DNA from: Parapedobacter lycopersici
Lineage (GTDB): Bacteria > Bacteroidota > Bacteroidia > Sphingobacteriales > Sphingobacteriaceae
Length of the DNA stretch: 64,000 bases
Direction of reading: 5' to 3'
NCBI RefSeq assembly: GCF_024643285.1
Contig: NZ_JAMSLW010000002.1
Span: forward strand, 496,001-560,000
This document shows, piece by piece, positions 8,752-21,987 of the stretch (the first letter of the stretch is position 1; every line of letters begins with the position of its first letter). Below the pieces are notes generated by a model. That model was not told the DNA's origin. It made no database searches and saw nothing but the letters and a program-made list of their open reading frames with translations. Position numbers and translations under genes: made by a program.

Positions 8752-10458
<1,707 letters not shown>

Positions 10459-10480
10459 TATCCGGTTGAACCGATCAAAC

Positions 10481-10519
10481 AAAAAGCGGCATTCCAAATG
10501 GAATGCCGCTTTTTGTTTT
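10481..10519. terminator. Bidirectional terminator between groEL and the barrel gene
   Basis: The perfect stem AAAAAGCGGCATTCC (10481-10495) and its complement (10500-10514) enclose a 4-base loop, AAAT. It is flanked by A and T runs, so it can act for groEL on the plus strand and for the convergent receptor gene on the minus strand. Confidence 0.9.
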
Positions 10520-10549
10520 TCTATGGTCCGGTTACTTTAAAAATCCACC

Positions 10550-13033
10550 CTAAAAACCGCCGCCTTCGTTATATTCTCCCTGATTCCCTTCCATACCGTT
10601 ATTTCGTTGTTCATCGTCGTTGCGGCGCCGAAAATCCTGTTTTCCAAAACGGTAACGTAATGAAAGCATAAACATCCTCGGCATCCAGCGGCTTTCGAAA
10701 TACCGGTAGAACTGTTCGGTCTGCGTATACCCACCCCACTTACGCTGGTTGAGCAGGTCGCGTACGTTAAACATAATACTTCCCCGCTTATCCAATACAT
10801 CCCACCGCATACCGGCATTGATCACGAACATCTCTATTCCCCGGCCCTGCGCCATTACCCGCGGTGCCTGATAATCGGCCCGTGCCTGCATGGAAAGCCA
10901 GGGTTTGATGCGGTAATTAGCCGTAACATTGGCATTCCAATTGAAGCCTTCAGACGGTTCAATATGAAATTCTTCGCTCCCATGGAACTTGGAATGATAT
11001 AAATTCGCATTGAACATGGCGTCTACCTGCTTCGTGATATCCACGTGAGATATGAGCTCAAAGCCGGCGGATTCATTGCGGCTGATGTTTTCCCATCGCG
11101 AAAAAGTGGCTCCTCCTGCCCCCTCGGCAGTAGTAACAATCGGATTTATTACATCATTTACCCGCCGGTAGTACACGGAAGAGTTCAACGTAACCCCATC
11201 CCAGAATTTGGCATAGCTTAACTCAAAGGAATGGATATCTTCCGGTAACAGGTTAGGGTTGCCCTGACGTTTATTAATCGGGTCAGAGACGTCAATAAAT
11301 GGGTTGACCTGCCATCCCCGTGGCCGGCTTACCCGACGGGTATAATTCAGCTGTACCTGATGGCGGTCGCCAAATTCCTGCGTGAGGAAGATGCTGGGAT
11401 ATACCCGGAAATAATCCAGGCTTCCCACCGCTACGCGGTCCTCCGGGCTCAGCTCCGGGTCAAATGAAATATATTCGGTATTCAGGTAGGCCTGTTCGGC
11501 CCGCAGCCCAACCTGGAAGCCCAATTTCTCCGTCAGCTTCTTCCGGTAATTGGCGTATAATGCGTGTACACTGCTCTCCATTTCAAAGTCATTGGTGAGA
11601 TCATAATCCGGAAGCATTGTTCCCTGATCGACGTCAAAATAGGCGGAATGCTGAGAGTCGTTGGATCTCCTTATAAACGTGCGGTAACCAGCCTCTACTC
11701 GCTGGTTTTTGCCAAATGGCCGTACATAATCTACCTGAACGTTGAGGTTCCTGCCATCCTCGCCAGTATTGTTTACCCGCTTATCCTGTACACCGGATGG
11801 ATCGGTAAATGTCTGGTCGAAGGTATTCACCCCATCTTCGGTATCCCGTCCGAATGAAAAATTGGCTTCCAGCTTTTCGCTCTCACGGCGGAAATTATGC
11901 TCAAAATCCAGGTTAAGGTCATATCCAAAATCATCTTCGTCCTGCCGGGAGAACCGGTCGCTGGTACCCGTAAGTTCGGGATTATTAAAATAAGTATAGT
12001 AAATATCCTCGTTTCGATTATTTCCGCGAAGGCTGAAATTTCCTGAAGCGCCAATGATCGTCCGATCACTGAAATAATACTCCGTGCCCAGACGGACACC
12101 GTGGTTCAGTCCCAGATTCGCACTCTTACTGGAATTCTCCGTGATGCTGTTATTCGAAAAGAACTCGATATTATTCAATCCATTACCCACGCTATTCCGC
12201 CGGTTAAAGTGATAGCCGCCGAAATAGTTCCATTTATCGCCCCGGTAATTGAGATTCAGCCCGGCGTTGTAATTATCATAGGAACCCGCTGAAACGTTTA
12301 CTGTGCCGTTGATACCCAGCCGCACATTCTTTTTCAGTACGATATTGATGATGCCCGATTGACCCTCCGCATCGTACCGGGCGGAAGGATTGGTGACCAC
12401 CTCTATCCTTTCGATCGAATTGGCAGGCATGGCCTGGAGCAATTGGGTGATGTCGCTGCCGGCCATGGCCGACTCGCGTCCGTTGATTAGGATCCGTACA
12501 CTGCTCGATCCCCGCAGGCTTACACTGCCGTCTACATCCACCTGCAACGACGGGACATTCTCCAGCAAGTCTGTCGCTGTACCGCCTTCGCTGATGGTGC
12601 TCTGTGCCACGTTAAAAATTTTGCGGTCTATCCCCAGCTCCATGGCCGGAGGAGTACCCGATACAACAACTTCTTCCAGCAGCTCTCCAGATGGTGTCAG
12701 CGGGATATTTCCGAGGTTTGCTGCCCGACCTGACTGGATTCCGATGTCTTCCCTTACGTAGTCCTTATACCCCACGTAAGTCACCCGGATCATATACGTG
12801 CCCGCCGGAACGTCTGTAAACGTAATCTTACCGTCATCAACGGTCTGCATCCCCTTGACATAACGCTGCGAACCCTGCTCCAGCAGCGCCGCACTGGCGA
12901 ACCCCACGGGTTCTTCCGACGTGGCATCCACCACCACGGCGGTAATCGACGAATTTTCCTGGGCTATGGCATTACTGGAGATGGTGATGACCGCAAATAA
13001 AATAATCCTTCCGGCTTGTTGTACGAAGTTCAT
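10550..13033 (-). CDS. Outer-membrane TonB-dependent-receptor-like barrel (OMP_b-brl_3)
   Basis: This is a large outer-membrane barrel of 827 residues. It begins with a signal peptide (MNFVQQAGRIILFAVITISS, cleaved near AIA-QE). A carboxypeptidase-regulatory-like fold follows at about 27-115 (EEPVGFASAALLEQG, DVPAGTYMIRVTYVGY). A plug domain spans about 130-235 (SLRGSSSVRILINGRES, IERIEVVTNPSARYDAEG, GIINIVLKK). The rest is a beta-barrel with many aromatic-ended strands. No TonB box is obvious. The C-terminus carries a soluble Gly/Asn/Glu-rich tail. The substrate is unknown. It is a single gene with no SusD partner, convergent with groEL. Confidence 0.9.
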   Translation of the reverse strand: MNFVQQAGRIILFAVITISSNAIAQENSSITAVVVDATSEEPVGFASAALLEQGSQRYVKGMQTVDDGKITFTDVPAGTYMIRVTYVGYKDYVREDIGIQSGRAANLGNIPLTPSGELLEEVVVSGTPPAMELGIDRKIFNVAQSTISEGGTATDLLENVPSLQVDVDGSVSLRGSSSVRILINGRESAMAGSDITQLLQAMPANSIERIEVVTNPSARYDAEGQSGIINIVLKKNVRLGINGTVNVSAGSYDNYNAGLNLNYRGDKWNYFGGYHFNRRNSVGNGLNNIEFFSNNSITENSSKSANLGLNHGVRLGTEYYFSDRTIIGASGNFSLRGNNRNEDIYYTYFNNPELTGTSDRFSRQDEDDFGYDLNLDFEHNFRRESEKLEANFSFGRDTEDGVNTFDQTFTDPSGVQDKRVNNTGEDGRNLNVQVDYVRPFGKNQRVEAGYRTFIRRSNDSQHSAYFDVDQGTMLPDYDLTNDFEMESSVHALYANYRKKLTEKLGFQVGLRAEQAYLNTEYISFDPELSPEDRVAVGSLDYFRVYPSIFLTQEFGDRHQVQLNYTRRVSRPRGWQVNPFIDVSDPINKRQGNPNLLPEDIHSFELSYAKFWDGVTLNSSVYYRRVNDVINPIVTTAEGAGGATFSRWENISRNESAGFELISHVDITKQVDAMFNANLYHSKFHGSEEFHIEPSEGFNWNANVTANYRIKPWLSMQARADYQAPRVMAQGRGIEMFVINAGMRWDVLDKRGSIMFNVRDLLNQRKWGGYTQTEQFYRYFESRWMPRMFMLSLRYRFGKQDFRRRNDDEQRNNGMEGNQGEYNEGGGF

Positions 13034-13160
13034 TGTTTTAGTTAATAGTATCTGATCTGGTATTTAAGCCACAAAGATTATGCTTTTATCACGATAGGGG
13101 GTATCGCGTAACCGCATTATTACAGCTACAGGGCTGCTTCGATGACATTGTTACGTAGTG

Positions 13161-13442
13161 CTATTCGACACTGACGGTCAGGCCTTCGGATTTAAGGATT
13201 TTCCGGTAAACTTCCACCTCGGTATAGGTTCCTTCCAATACGATGCATTTGCCCTCGTTATGGACGGTCCAGGCGATCTTCTCAGCCTGTGTCTCGGTAT
13301 ATTGCAGGTGTTTCACCAGGCAGTTTATGACATGATCGAACGTATTCGTATCGTCATTCCATAGCACCAGCTTATGACTGGCAGCGATGGTTGCCAACAC
13401 TTCATCCAGTGTATAGGTTTCTTCCTGTGTCTCAACAGTCAT
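13161..13442 (-). CDS. clpS: ATP-dependent Clp protease adaptor ClpS
   Basis: This adaptor delivers N-degron substrates to ClpAP. The 93 residues include the conserved core KLVLWNDDTNTFDHVINCL and the later IVLEGTYTEVEVYRKIL. I start it at the ATG at 13442 (MTVETQEETYTLDE). A longer reading from 13472 is open, but a TAATTTTG promoter element lies inside it, only five bases before the chosen ATG. The preceding N-terminal stretch is short and Thr/Glu rich, as in other ClpS. It stands alone, divergent from fabH. No clpA-like gene is nearby. Confidence 0.93.
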   Translation of the reverse strand: MTVETQEETYTLDEVLATIAASHKLVLWNDDTNTFDHVINCLVKHLQYTETQAEKIAWTVHNEGKCIVLEGTYTEVEVYRKILKSEGLTVSVE

Positions 13443-13447
13443 GCATA

Positions 13448-13455
13448 CAAAATTA
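13448..13455 (-). promoter_or_regulatory. -7 promoter element (TAATTTTG) of clpS
   Basis: Minus-strand TAATTTTG matches TAnnTTTG. The gap to the clpS ATG is five bases, the same spacing as at pheS, which predicts a leaderless transcript and decides the clpS start. Confidence 0.55.
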
Positions 13456-13650
13456 GCGAAATTGGCCTGCATTCACCAACTTCAGGCGAACAAAATGCAT
13501 ACGCTGTTGTTAATTACCTGGTGCCCGGGACTGTCGCAGTCACCATCACCTTGAGTGAAAGCTACTTGCAGGACACCTCGTGGACGGCCGACCGGTCATC
13601 TCACAAAATTTATGTAATTTGCACACCAAATAAAGCCGCAATCATCGCCT

Positions 13651-14697
13651 ATGTATCAATCAAAAATAGCAGGAGCCGGTTACTATGTGCCACAGCATGT
13701 ATACACCAATCAGGACCTTACCCGTTTTATGGACACTAGCGATGAGTGGATACAGGAGCGGACTGGAATCAGGGAGCGGCGCTTTGCCGACCGACACGGG
13801 GAAACAACCACGACGATGGGCATTGAGGCCGCTAAAATGGCACTGGAACGGGCGGGCATCACCGCGCAAGACGTTGACTTCATCGTGTTTGCCACGTTAA
13901 GCCCGGATTATTATTTCCCCGGCTGCGGCGTGCTGTTACAACGCGAGATGGGTATGGGTGAAATCGGCGCACTGGATGTCCGGAATCAATGCTCGGGATT
14001 TGTATATGCCCTTTCCGTGGCCGATCAGTTTATCAAAACAGGTATGTATAAGAATGTGCTGGTTGTCGGTAGTGAGAAGCACTCCTTTGCAATGGATTTT
14101 GAAACACGGAGCCGGAATATATCGGTTATTTTTGGAGACGGCGCCGGCGCGGTGGTACTCCAGCCTACAACGGAAACGGGTAAGGGAATCTTAAGCACGC
14201 ATCTGCACAGCGATGGGACGGATGCCGAGTCGTTGGCCATGTACTACCCCGGATCACATGCGAACAAATGGCTACCGGAGAAACCGCCTTTTCCGGAACA
14301 GGAACTGGGCGGTTTGTTTTTAACAACGGAACAGCTGGAAAATGGCGAGGCCCGGCCATACATGGACGGCCCAGCGGTATTTAAGAAGGCGATAGTCAAA
14401 TTTCCGGAGGTCATCCGGGAAGCCTTGGCGGCAAACAACCTAACGACACAGGACCTTGATTTACTTATCCCTCATCAGGCCAACCTGCGCATCAGCCAGT
14501 ATGTGCAGCAAACATTGGGGTTGCGGGACGACCAGGTTTTCAATAACATCCAGAAGTACGGGAATACCACTGCAGCTTCTGTGCCCATCGCCCTTTGTGA
14601 AGCGTGGGAAGAAGGAAAAATCCGCGATGGTGATTTGATTTGCCTGGCCGCTTTCGGTTCCGGGTTCACCTGGGCAAGCGCGTTGATCAGGTATTGA
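13651..14697 (+). CDS. fabH: 3-oxoacyl-ACP synthase III family protein
   Basis: This ketoacyl synthase condenses an acyl-CoA with malonyl-ACP to start fatty-acid synthesis. The catalytic triad is visible: C114 in VRNQCSGFVYA, H275 in LIPHQANLR and N305 in YGNTTAAS. The glycine-rich SGFTWASALIRY-type end is present. At 348 residues it is about 30 longer than E. coli FabH; the extra length lies around residues 186-235 (HSDGTDAESLAMYYPGS onward). That insertion also occurs in FabH-like enzymes outside primary lipid synthesis, so a specialised substrate cannot be excluded. The gene is monocistronic, convergent with the CapD-like gene 31 bases later. Confidence 0.88.
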   Translation: MYQSKIAGAGYYVPQHVYTNQDLTRFMDTSDEWIQERTGIRERRFADRHGETTTTMGIEAAKMALERAGITAQDVDFIVFATLSPDYYFPGCGVLLQREMGMGEIGALDVRNQCSGFVYALSVADQFIKTGMYKNVLVVGSEKHSFAMDFETRSRNISVIFGDGAGAVVLQPTTETGKGILSTHLHSDGTDAESLAMYYPGSHANKWLPEKPPFPEQELGGLFLTTEQLENGEARPYMDGPAVFKKAIVKFPEVIREALAANNLTTQDLDLLIPHQANLRISQYVQQTLGLRDDQVFNNIQKYGNTTAASVPIALCEAWEEGKIRDGDLICLAAFGSGFTWASALIRY

Positions 14698-14728
14698 CTC
14701 TCCTCCGCAATTGGCCGCGGGCAATTGG

Positions 14729-16669
14729 TTATTTTACCGGATCCAGTGCTTCAAACGGCGAGTTCTTGCTCACGAATTCCGGAACAATTTCTTTCATTTT
14801 CCGGACCACCCCGCTGCTATTTTTACGTTCATTCAGGGCGATCAGCTCGTATACCACACGCTTGGCTACCTCATGGTCAATGGGGTTTACTTTTGCAATA
14901 TGGATTTTCTGATGGTATGTAGGCAATACTTTCTCTCCGTCGTTTAGCAGTTCTTCATAGAGCTTTTCACCACTTCGCAGGCCGGTATAAACGATTTCGA
15001 TGTCCTTCTCCGGCTTTAGTCCGGCAAGCTGGATCATTTTTCTCGCCAGGTCAATGATCTTCACCGGATTGCCCATATCGAAGACATAGATTTCCCCTCC
15101 CTGTCCCATGGTACCCGCTTCCAGCACCAGCTGTACCGCTTCAGGAATAGTCATAAAGTAACGGGTAATTTCGGGATGCGTAACGGTAATCGGGCCGCCC
15201 TTTTCGATCTGGGCCCTGAAGCGGGGAATAACCGAGCCGTTCGACCCAAGGACGTTACCAAACCTTGTTGTGATAAAACGGGTTCCTTTCACCATCATCC
15301 CAACACCGTTTGCCGCTGGCGTCAGCGGCATCGACTGCGTACCGTCCAGGCTCTGCGTATAGATCTCCGCAATCCGTTTCGAAGCCCCCATCACATTGGT
15401 TGGATTTACGGCCTTATCGGTCGAAATCATCACAAATTTTTTGACCCCGAACAAAATGGATAAATCGGCCACATTCTTCGTTCCTCCCACATTGGTGCTA
15501 ACCGCTTCACCCGGATTCTTTTCCATCATCGGCACGTGCTTATATGCAGCGGCGTGATACACCAGTTCGGGACGGTAATCGTTAAATATCTGGTGCATGC
15601 GTTCCAGGTTCCGGATATCCGCAATGGTGATCACCACATTGCTATTGGGGAATTTCTCTTCGATTTCCAGCTGAATGTCATGCATGGGTGACTCGGCCTG
15701 GTCGCAAAGCACCAGCATTTGCGGCTCATAACGCAGTACCTGACGCACAATTTCCGATCCGATGGAACCCGCGGCACCGGTAATCAATATGCGCTTTCCG
15801 CAGAGGTCATCACAGACCTTATCGTTATTAATTTTAATCGGCGCGCGCTGCAACAGGTCTTCGATACGCAGGTTTTTAATCTGCTGTATTTTCAGTCGAC
15901 CGGATACCCACTCCGAAGCAGGGGGAACGGTAAGCACTTTGATACCCAGCCGGAGGCACCGCTCCACAATTACTTTTTTATCACGGGTTCCCAGGTGATC
16001 CTTTACAAAGATCATCTGATCAATCGCATATTTCTTTTTGAGAGCAGCCAGGTCCTTGATGTGGTAAACCCGCTTTCGCTCAATATAGCTATTCAGCTTC
16101 CCCCGGCTGATATCAATGAAACCGACGATAACAAATTTGGTTTCTGTGCTATTTTCCAGGGCCTGTTTGGCCATGATTGCATTTTGGTCCGCTCCATATA
16201 TCAGCACCCGTACCGTGTCCAGATCGCGGGCTTTACGGGTCAATATGAAATAAATGTTTTTCACCGTAATGCGGAGCATGACCAGAAGGGATGTCCCGAT
16301 AAAGAAGTTAATCAGCAGGACGAGACGCAGCTGGGTACCTTTTATATCCAGCAGTGGGACAAGTGCCGAGTAGATGACAATCACATATGCAGCGCTCGTA
16401 ATCAGCATTGCCGAGAAAATCTTCAGCATGTCCCGTGTATCCGAATACCGGATCAAGCCGGTATGGATCCGCATAAAATAGAAGACGGGTAGCGCCAGGC
16501 TACCGTAAACCGCAGTATAAATAAAGAAGTGTCCACGGACAATCTCCTGAAAATTAAATTGCTTGGCTATAAAATAGGAAAGCGTAAATGCCCAGGTCAG
16601 CAACAACAGATCCAAGAGCAATATGGCCCAGCGGGGGACGGTCTTGAAACGAAGTATAAGTTCTTTCAT
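14729..16669 (-). CDS. Membrane-bound nucleoside-diphosphate-sugar 4,6-dehydratase (CapD/PglF type)
   Basis: This is a polysaccharide-biosynthesis enzyme of the WbpM/PglF/CapD class, which dehydrates UDP-GlcNAc as a first step to deoxyamino sugars. About four membrane segments fall in residues 14-135. A first Rossmann-like region follows (VRVLIYGA, about 154-160). The catalytic short-chain dehydrogenase domain begins with the NAD-binding motif GAAGSIG (298-304). The active-site segment STDKAVNPTNVMGASKR has Met where classical SDRs have Tyr, as is usual for this class. The length of 646 is normal. No other sugar genes flank it; GT90 lies 10 kb away. Confidence 0.93.
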   Translation of the reverse strand: MKELILRFKTVPRWAILLLDLLLLTWAFTLSYFIAKQFNFQEIVRGHFFIYTAVYGSLALPVFYFMRIHTGLIRYSDTRDMLKIFSAMLITSAAYVIVIYSALVPLLDIKGTQLRLVLLINFFIGTSLLVMLRITVKNIYFILTRKARDLDTVRVLIYGADQNAIMAKQALENSTETKFVIVGFIDISRGKLNSYIERKRVYHIKDLAALKKKYAIDQMIFVKDHLGTRDKKVIVERCLRLGIKVLTVPPASEWVSGRLKIQQIKNLRIEDLLQRAPIKINNDKVCDDLCGKRILITGAAGSIGSEIVRQVLRYEPQMLVLCDQAESPMHDIQLEIEEKFPNSNVVITIADIRNLERMHQIFNDYRPELVYHAAAYKHVPMMEKNPGEAVSTNVGGTKNVADLSILFGVKKFVMISTDKAVNPTNVMGASKRIAEIYTQSLDGTQSMPLTPAANGVGMMVKGTRFITTRFGNVLGSNGSVIPRFRAQIEKGGPITVTHPEITRYFMTIPEAVQLVLEAGTMGQGGEIYVFDMGNPVKIIDLARKMIQLAGLKPEKDIEIVYTGLRSGEKLYEELLNDGEKVLPTYHQKIHIAKVNPIDHEVAKRVVYELIALNERKNSSGVVRKMKEIVPEFVSKNSPFEALDPVK

Positions 16670-16818
16670 GTGTTAGTGTTAAGTGCCCACCCTCCGCAAA
16701 ACCAACCAGACCCGATTCTTGCCGCGTATGTAGCTAAGAACCAGACCAAACACACATCACCCCCAACTATTCAATAACCCTGCCAAAAGGAAGTTATCCA
16801 CATTGCGGGCATTTTGAA

Positions 16819-16826
16819 CAAAGATA
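16819..16826 (-). promoter_or_regulatory. -7 promoter element (TATCTTTG), probably for the CapD-like gene
   Basis: Minus-strand TATCTTTG matches TAnnTTTG. It would give a leader of about 140 bases before the ATG at 16669. The -33 element is weak (TTG only). Confidence 0.4.
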
Positions 16827-16871
16827 ATGCAATTTCCGAACATTCAACATACCCAATTGTATGTATTTTAG

Positions 16872-16929
16872 GGCAAAAGAAAAGGCTGCCTCCCACGCTG
16901 AGTACTTAATACTCAACTGGTAGGCAGCC
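16872..16929 (-). terminator. Terminator of the atp operon
   Basis: The outer arms GGCTGCCT (16884-16891) and AGGCAGCC (16922-16929) enclose an inner stem, GAGTA and TACTC. On the minus strand the hairpin is followed by TTTTCTTTTG. It lies 15 bases after the atpG stop. Confidence 0.8.
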
Positions 16930-16943
16930 CTTCCGTTTGATTC

Positions 16944-17828
16944 TTAACCGTTGGACAATGCAGCTGCTCCACTCACGATTTCCGTCAGTTCGGTCGTGAT
17001 TGCAGCCTGCCGTGCCTGGTTATATGATAACTTCAATGCTTTCAGCAATTCGCCGGCATTGTCTGTTGCCTTATCCATCGCGGTCATCCGGGCACCGTGT
17101 TCAGAAGCGTGCGAATCCAGTACGGCTTTGTACAGCTGTACTTTGATGGCTTTTGGAATCAATTCCTCAACGATCGCCTCTTTGTCCGGTTCAATAATGT
17201 AATCGACCTCGGCTTTGGGCTGTTCGGTTGTTACCGCTGCCGGCAACAACGGTAACAATTGCTCGGTAGTCAGTATCTGTACGGCCGCATTCCTGAACCG
17301 GTTATACACCAGCTCTACCCGATCGTACATACCCTCCGCGAACCCTTTCATAATGGCCTCGGTAATTTTTGAGGTATTCTCAAAACTAAGGGTGGTAAAC
17401 AACTCATTATTGTCGCCAACTACCTGATACCTGCGTCTCAGGTAATAATCTTGTGCCCTTTTTCCAATGGCAACAATGTGTACATTGCCTGCCTGAAACT
17501 GCACATTATACTTAGCGGTAATCAACTGGTTGGCCGTCTTTATCGCGTTGGTATTAAATGCACCCGCCAGTCCTCTATTGGAGGCGATAACCACAACCAG
17601 TACTTTTTCCGGTTTGCGATCAACCGTATACGGCGATGCCCCGTCTTCTACACTGGCAGATACGTTGGCCAGAATTTCACGCAGCTTCTCTGCATACGGA
17701 CGCAACTGCGTAATTGCATTGGTTGCCCGTTTGAGCTTAGCCGCGGAAACCATTTTCATGGCTTTCGTTATCTGTTGCGTAGATGTGACCGACGCAATAC
17801 GGTTTCTTACCTCTTTTAAGTTTGCCAT
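16944..17828 (-). CDS. atpG: ATP synthase F1 gamma subunit
   Basis: This is the central rotating stalk of F1. The 294 residues begin MANLKEVRNRIASVTSTQQI and end with the paired helix motif YNQARQAAITTELTEIVSGA, the two long helices of the rotor shaft. The middle carries VVVIASNRGLAGAFN, the Rossmann-like globular part. It is the last gene of the operon, 2 bases after atpA, and is followed by a hairpin terminator. Confidence 0.98.
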   Translation of the reverse strand: MANLKEVRNRIASVTSTQQITKAMKMVSAAKLKRATNAITQLRPYAEKLREILANVSASVEDGASPYTVDRKPEKVLVVVIASNRGLAGAFNTNAIKTANQLITAKYNVQFQAGNVHIVAIGKRAQDYYLRRRYQVVGDNNELFTTLSFENTSKITEAIMKGFAEGMYDRVELVYNRFRNAAVQILTTEQLLPLLPAAVTTEQPKAEVDYIIEPDKEAIVEELIPKAIKVQLYKAVLDSHASEHGARMTAMDKATDNAGELLKALKLSYNQARQAAITTELTEIVSGAAALSNG

Positions 17829-17830
17829 AG

Positions 17831-19405
17831 TTAGTACTTGCCTGCTAATTCTTTAGCTACGGTATCCAAAACACCTGTCAGGTCATCGCTGAACTTACCT
17901 GCTTTCAGTGCGCTCAGCACCTCAGGATGACGCTGCTCCAGTTGCTGTAAGTATTCTGCTTCAAACTCTTTCACTTTATTCACCGGTACGTTACGGAACA
18001 ACCCTTTGGTACCCGCATAAATGATGGCTACCTGCTTCTCTACCGCAACCGGTGAAAACTGTCCCTGTTTCAGGATTTCCACGTTACGTACCCCTTTATC
18101 CAACACCGCTTTTGTGGCCGCATCCAGGTCGGAACCGAACTTGGAGAATGCCTCAAGCTCGCGGTACTGTGCCTGATCAAGTTTCAGTGTTCCTGCAACC
18201 TTCTTCATGGATTTGATCTGGGCATTACCACCCACGCGCGATACGGATATACCTACGTTAATTGCAGGGCGGACACCGGCGTTGAACAGGTTGGATTCCA
18301 AAAATATCTGGCCGTCCGTAATCGAGATCACGTTGGTCGGGATATAAGCCGACACGTCACCCGCCTGGGTTTCAATGATCGGGAGTGCCGTAAGTGAGCC
18401 TCCTCCTTTTACCAGATGCCGGATGGATTCCGGCAAATCGTTCATCTGCTGCGCGATAGTGTCTGATGTATTGACCTTAGCCGCACGTTCCAGTAAACGG
18501 CTGTGCAGGTAAAATACGTCACCCGGGTAGGCTTCACGGCCCGGCGGGCGGCGCAATAACAGTGACACCTCACGGTACGCCACCGCCTGTTTAGACAAGT
18601 CATCATAGATGATCAGGGCAGGGCGGCCGGTATCGCGGAAAAACTCCCCGATTGCTGCACCAGCCATCGGAGCGTAGAACTGCATTGGAGCAGGATCCGC
18701 CGCCGATGCCGAAACGACAACCGTATAAGGCATCGCACCATTTTCTTCCAGCGTACGCACGATGTTTGCCACTGTAGAGCTTTTCTGGCCAACAGCTACA
18801 TAAATACAATACACCGGCTGGCCGGCATCATAAAATTCCTTTTGGTTGATGATCGTATCGATACAAACGGCTGTCTTACCCGTCTGGCGGTCGCCGATCA
18901 CCAGCTCGCGCTGTCCACGGCCAATAGGGATCATGGCGTCAATCGCCTTAATACCGGTTTGCAGGGGCTCGTTCACCGGTTGACGGTAAATAACACCCGG
19001 GGCTTTACGCTCAATGGGCATTTCGTATGTTTCACCGACGATAGGTCCCTTTCCATCAATTGGCTGGCCCAGGGTATTCACCACGCGGCCCAACATGCCT
19101 TCGCCTACTTTAATGGAGGCAATCCGGCGAGTACGCTTAATGGTATCACCTTCCTTGATCTCATCGGAAGGGCCCAGGAGCACGACGCCCACATTATCTT
19201 CTTCAAGGTTCAATACGATACCCTGTAATCCATTCTCAAATTCAACCAGTTCACCGGACTGAACTTGCGTTAAGCCGTAAATCCGTGCAATACCGTCGCC
19301 TACCTGCAATACGGTACCCACTTCCTCAAGTTCGGCTTCTGATTTGAAGCCCGACAATTGCTCTCTTAAGATTGCCGATACTTCATCTGGTCTTACCTCT
19401 ATCAT
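17831..19405 (-). CDS. atpA: ATP synthase F1 alpha subunit
   Basis: This non-catalytic nucleotide-binding subunit alternates with beta in the F1 hexamer. The 524 residues contain Walker [10 protein letters not shown], the family signature [14 protein letters not shown], and the N-terminal crown domain ([11 protein letters not shown]). The length is normal. It follows atpH after a 56-base gap. The partner beta and epsilon genes are not in this operon; in many Bacteroidota atpD-atpC lie elsewhere on the chromosome. Confidence 0.99.
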   Translation of the reverse strand: MIEVRPDEVSAILREQLSGFKSEAELEEVGTVLQVGDGIARIYGLTQVQSGELVEFENGLQGIVLNLEEDNVGVVLLGPSDEIKEGDTIKRTRRIASIKVGEGMLGRVVNTLGQPIDGKGPIVGETYEMPIERKAPGVIYRQPVNEPLQTGIKAIDAMIPIGRGQRELVIGDRQTGKTAVCIDTIINQKEFYDAGQPVYCIYVAVGQKSSTVANIVRTLEENGAMPYTVVVSASAADPAPMQFYAPMAGAAIGEFFRDTGRPALIIYDDLSKQAVAYREVSLLLRRPPGREAYPGDVFYLHSRLLERAAKVNTSDTIAQQMNDLPESIRHLVKGGGSLTALPIIETQAGDVSAYIPTNVISITDGQIFLESNLFNAGVRPAINVGISVSRVGGNAQIKSMKKVAGTLKLDQAQYRELEAFSKFGSDLDAATKAVLDKGVRNVEILKQGQFSPVAVEKQVAIIYAGTKGLFRNVPVNKVKEFEAEYLQQLEQRHPEVLSALKAGKFSDDLTGVLDTVAKELAGKY

Positions 19406-19461
19406 TTTTTTTGTATTAGGGGTTTTTGATACTTATAACTTTATATCCCGATCGGGGAAAA

Positions 19462-20010
19462 TCAATTCACGCTGCTTGATTCGAAATGACGTTCCAGTTT
19501 CTGGAGCCGCCCTGCGAGACTGGCATCAATCTGCCGGTCGCCCACCCGCACCACAAAGCCGCCAATCAATTCGGGGTCGACTTCGTTATGCAGTACTACT
19601 TCTTTGTTAATCTCTTTTGCGATCGCGTTTTTCAACGCGTCCAGATTAGCTTCCGACAGTGCTGAAGCTGATGCCACCGTAGCATGTACAATGCCTTTTA
19701 CGTCGTTGTATTCACGGATAAATTCCTGCGCTGTCGGGTACAGGATTCCCGCACGGCCCTTACGCACCATAATATGGAAAAAGGCCATCACGGACGGATG
19801 GACTTTCTTTTCAAACAACGCATTCAGTATGTTACTTTTCTTGTCTCCCTTCACGATGGGATTGCGGAATATCGCCTGAAGTTCCTTATTGGTGTACAAC
19901 ACATCAATGAACTGCTCCATATCCTGCTTTACCTCCTCTAGAACACCCCGTTCCTGTGACAGGTCAATAAGTGATTTTGCGTATCGGGAGGCGACTTTAA
20001 ACTCTGACAT
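19462..20010 (-). CDS. atpH: ATP synthase F1 delta subunit
   Basis: This peripheral-stalk subunit (OSCP homologue) joins F1 to the b subunits. The 182 residues begin SEFKVASRYAKSLIDLSQER, a typical N-terminal helical domain. They end with the conserved segment DPELIGGFVVRVGDRQIDAS, followed by SLAGRLQKLERHF. It sits between atpF (27-base gap) and atpA. The length is normal. Confidence 0.97.
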   Translation of the reverse strand: MSEFKVASRYAKSLIDLSQERGVLEEVKQDMEQFIDVLYTNKELQAIFRNPIVKGDKKSNILNALFEKKVHPSVMAFFHIMVRKGRAGILYPTAQEFIREYNDVKGIVHATVASASALSEANLDALKNAIAKEINKEVVLHNEVDPELIGGFVVRVGDRQIDASLAGRLQKLERHFESSSVN

Positions 20011-20037
20011 ATCGTTATGCGATTAGCTTAGGGCTTC

Positions 20038-20538
20038 TTAATTCAATTTTACGTCCTTAAGCAAGTCGGCTACCAATGCTTCCTGCTTTTTATCGTCTTC
20101 AAACTCCTTTTGGAGTACTTTCCGGGCTATTTCCAGCGAAAGCGAAGAAACCTGGTCCTTAACTTCAGTCAGCGCCCGTTTCTTCTGGTCGTCGATCTCC
20201 TTTTTTGCCTGTTCGATCAGTTTAGCCCCTTCGGTCTGTGCCAGTGTTTTGGCATCGGCTACGATCTGGTCTTTCAGCACCTTGGCTTCCTTAAGGATGA
20301 CATCACGCTCCGCACGCGCTTCTTTAAGCAGCTGTTCGTTTTCACTCGTCAGGCGTGCCATTTCTTCCTTAGCCTTTTCGGCAGAAGTCAACGCGTCTTC
20401 GATCGATTTTTCACGTTCTCCTATCGCCTCCATGATGGGTTTCCAGGCAAACTTCCGCAAAAGCAGCAACAACAGCAGGAATGCGATTAATGTCCAAAAT
20501 ACCAATCCGTAACTCGGATTGCCAATATCAAAATTCAT
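20038..20538 (-). CDS. atpF: ATP synthase Fo b subunit
   Basis: This is the membrane-anchored stator stalk. A single N-terminal membrane segment (about 10-27, GLVFWTLIAFLLLLLLL) is followed by FAWKPIMEAIGEREKSIEDA. A long charged helix with heptad character then runs to the C-terminus at 166, as expected for the b-subunit coiled coil. Only one b-type gene is present, so the stalk is probably a homodimer. It is encoded between atpE and atpH. Confidence 0.97.
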   Translation of the reverse strand: MNFDIGNPSYGLVFWTLIAFLLLLLLLRKFAWKPIMEAIGEREKSIEDALTSAEKAKEEMARLTSENEQLLKEARAERDVILKEAKVLKDQIVADAKTLAQTEGAKLIEQAKKEIDDQKKRALTEVKDQVSSLSLEIARKVLQKEFEDDKKQEALVADLLKDVKLN

Positions 20539-20625
20539 ATTGCACGTTTAAGTATTAATGTGTCAAGCAATAAAGGCCGGATACAGGACCAACCGTCAGG
20601 GATCCGGCCTTTGTATTCAGTAACC

Positions 20626-21973
<1,348 letters not shown>

Positions 21974-21987
21974 CTATTCCCAATTTT

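Noticed and set aside
13443-13472. Longer clpS start at 13472
   Set aside because: The ten extra codons contain the TAATTTTG promoter element and are not typical of ClpS.
15719-16492. 257-codon plus-strand open frame opposite the CapD-like gene
   Set aside because: It lies wholly antisense to a gene with clear Rossmann and dehydratase motifs, and its translation shows no domain or export signal.
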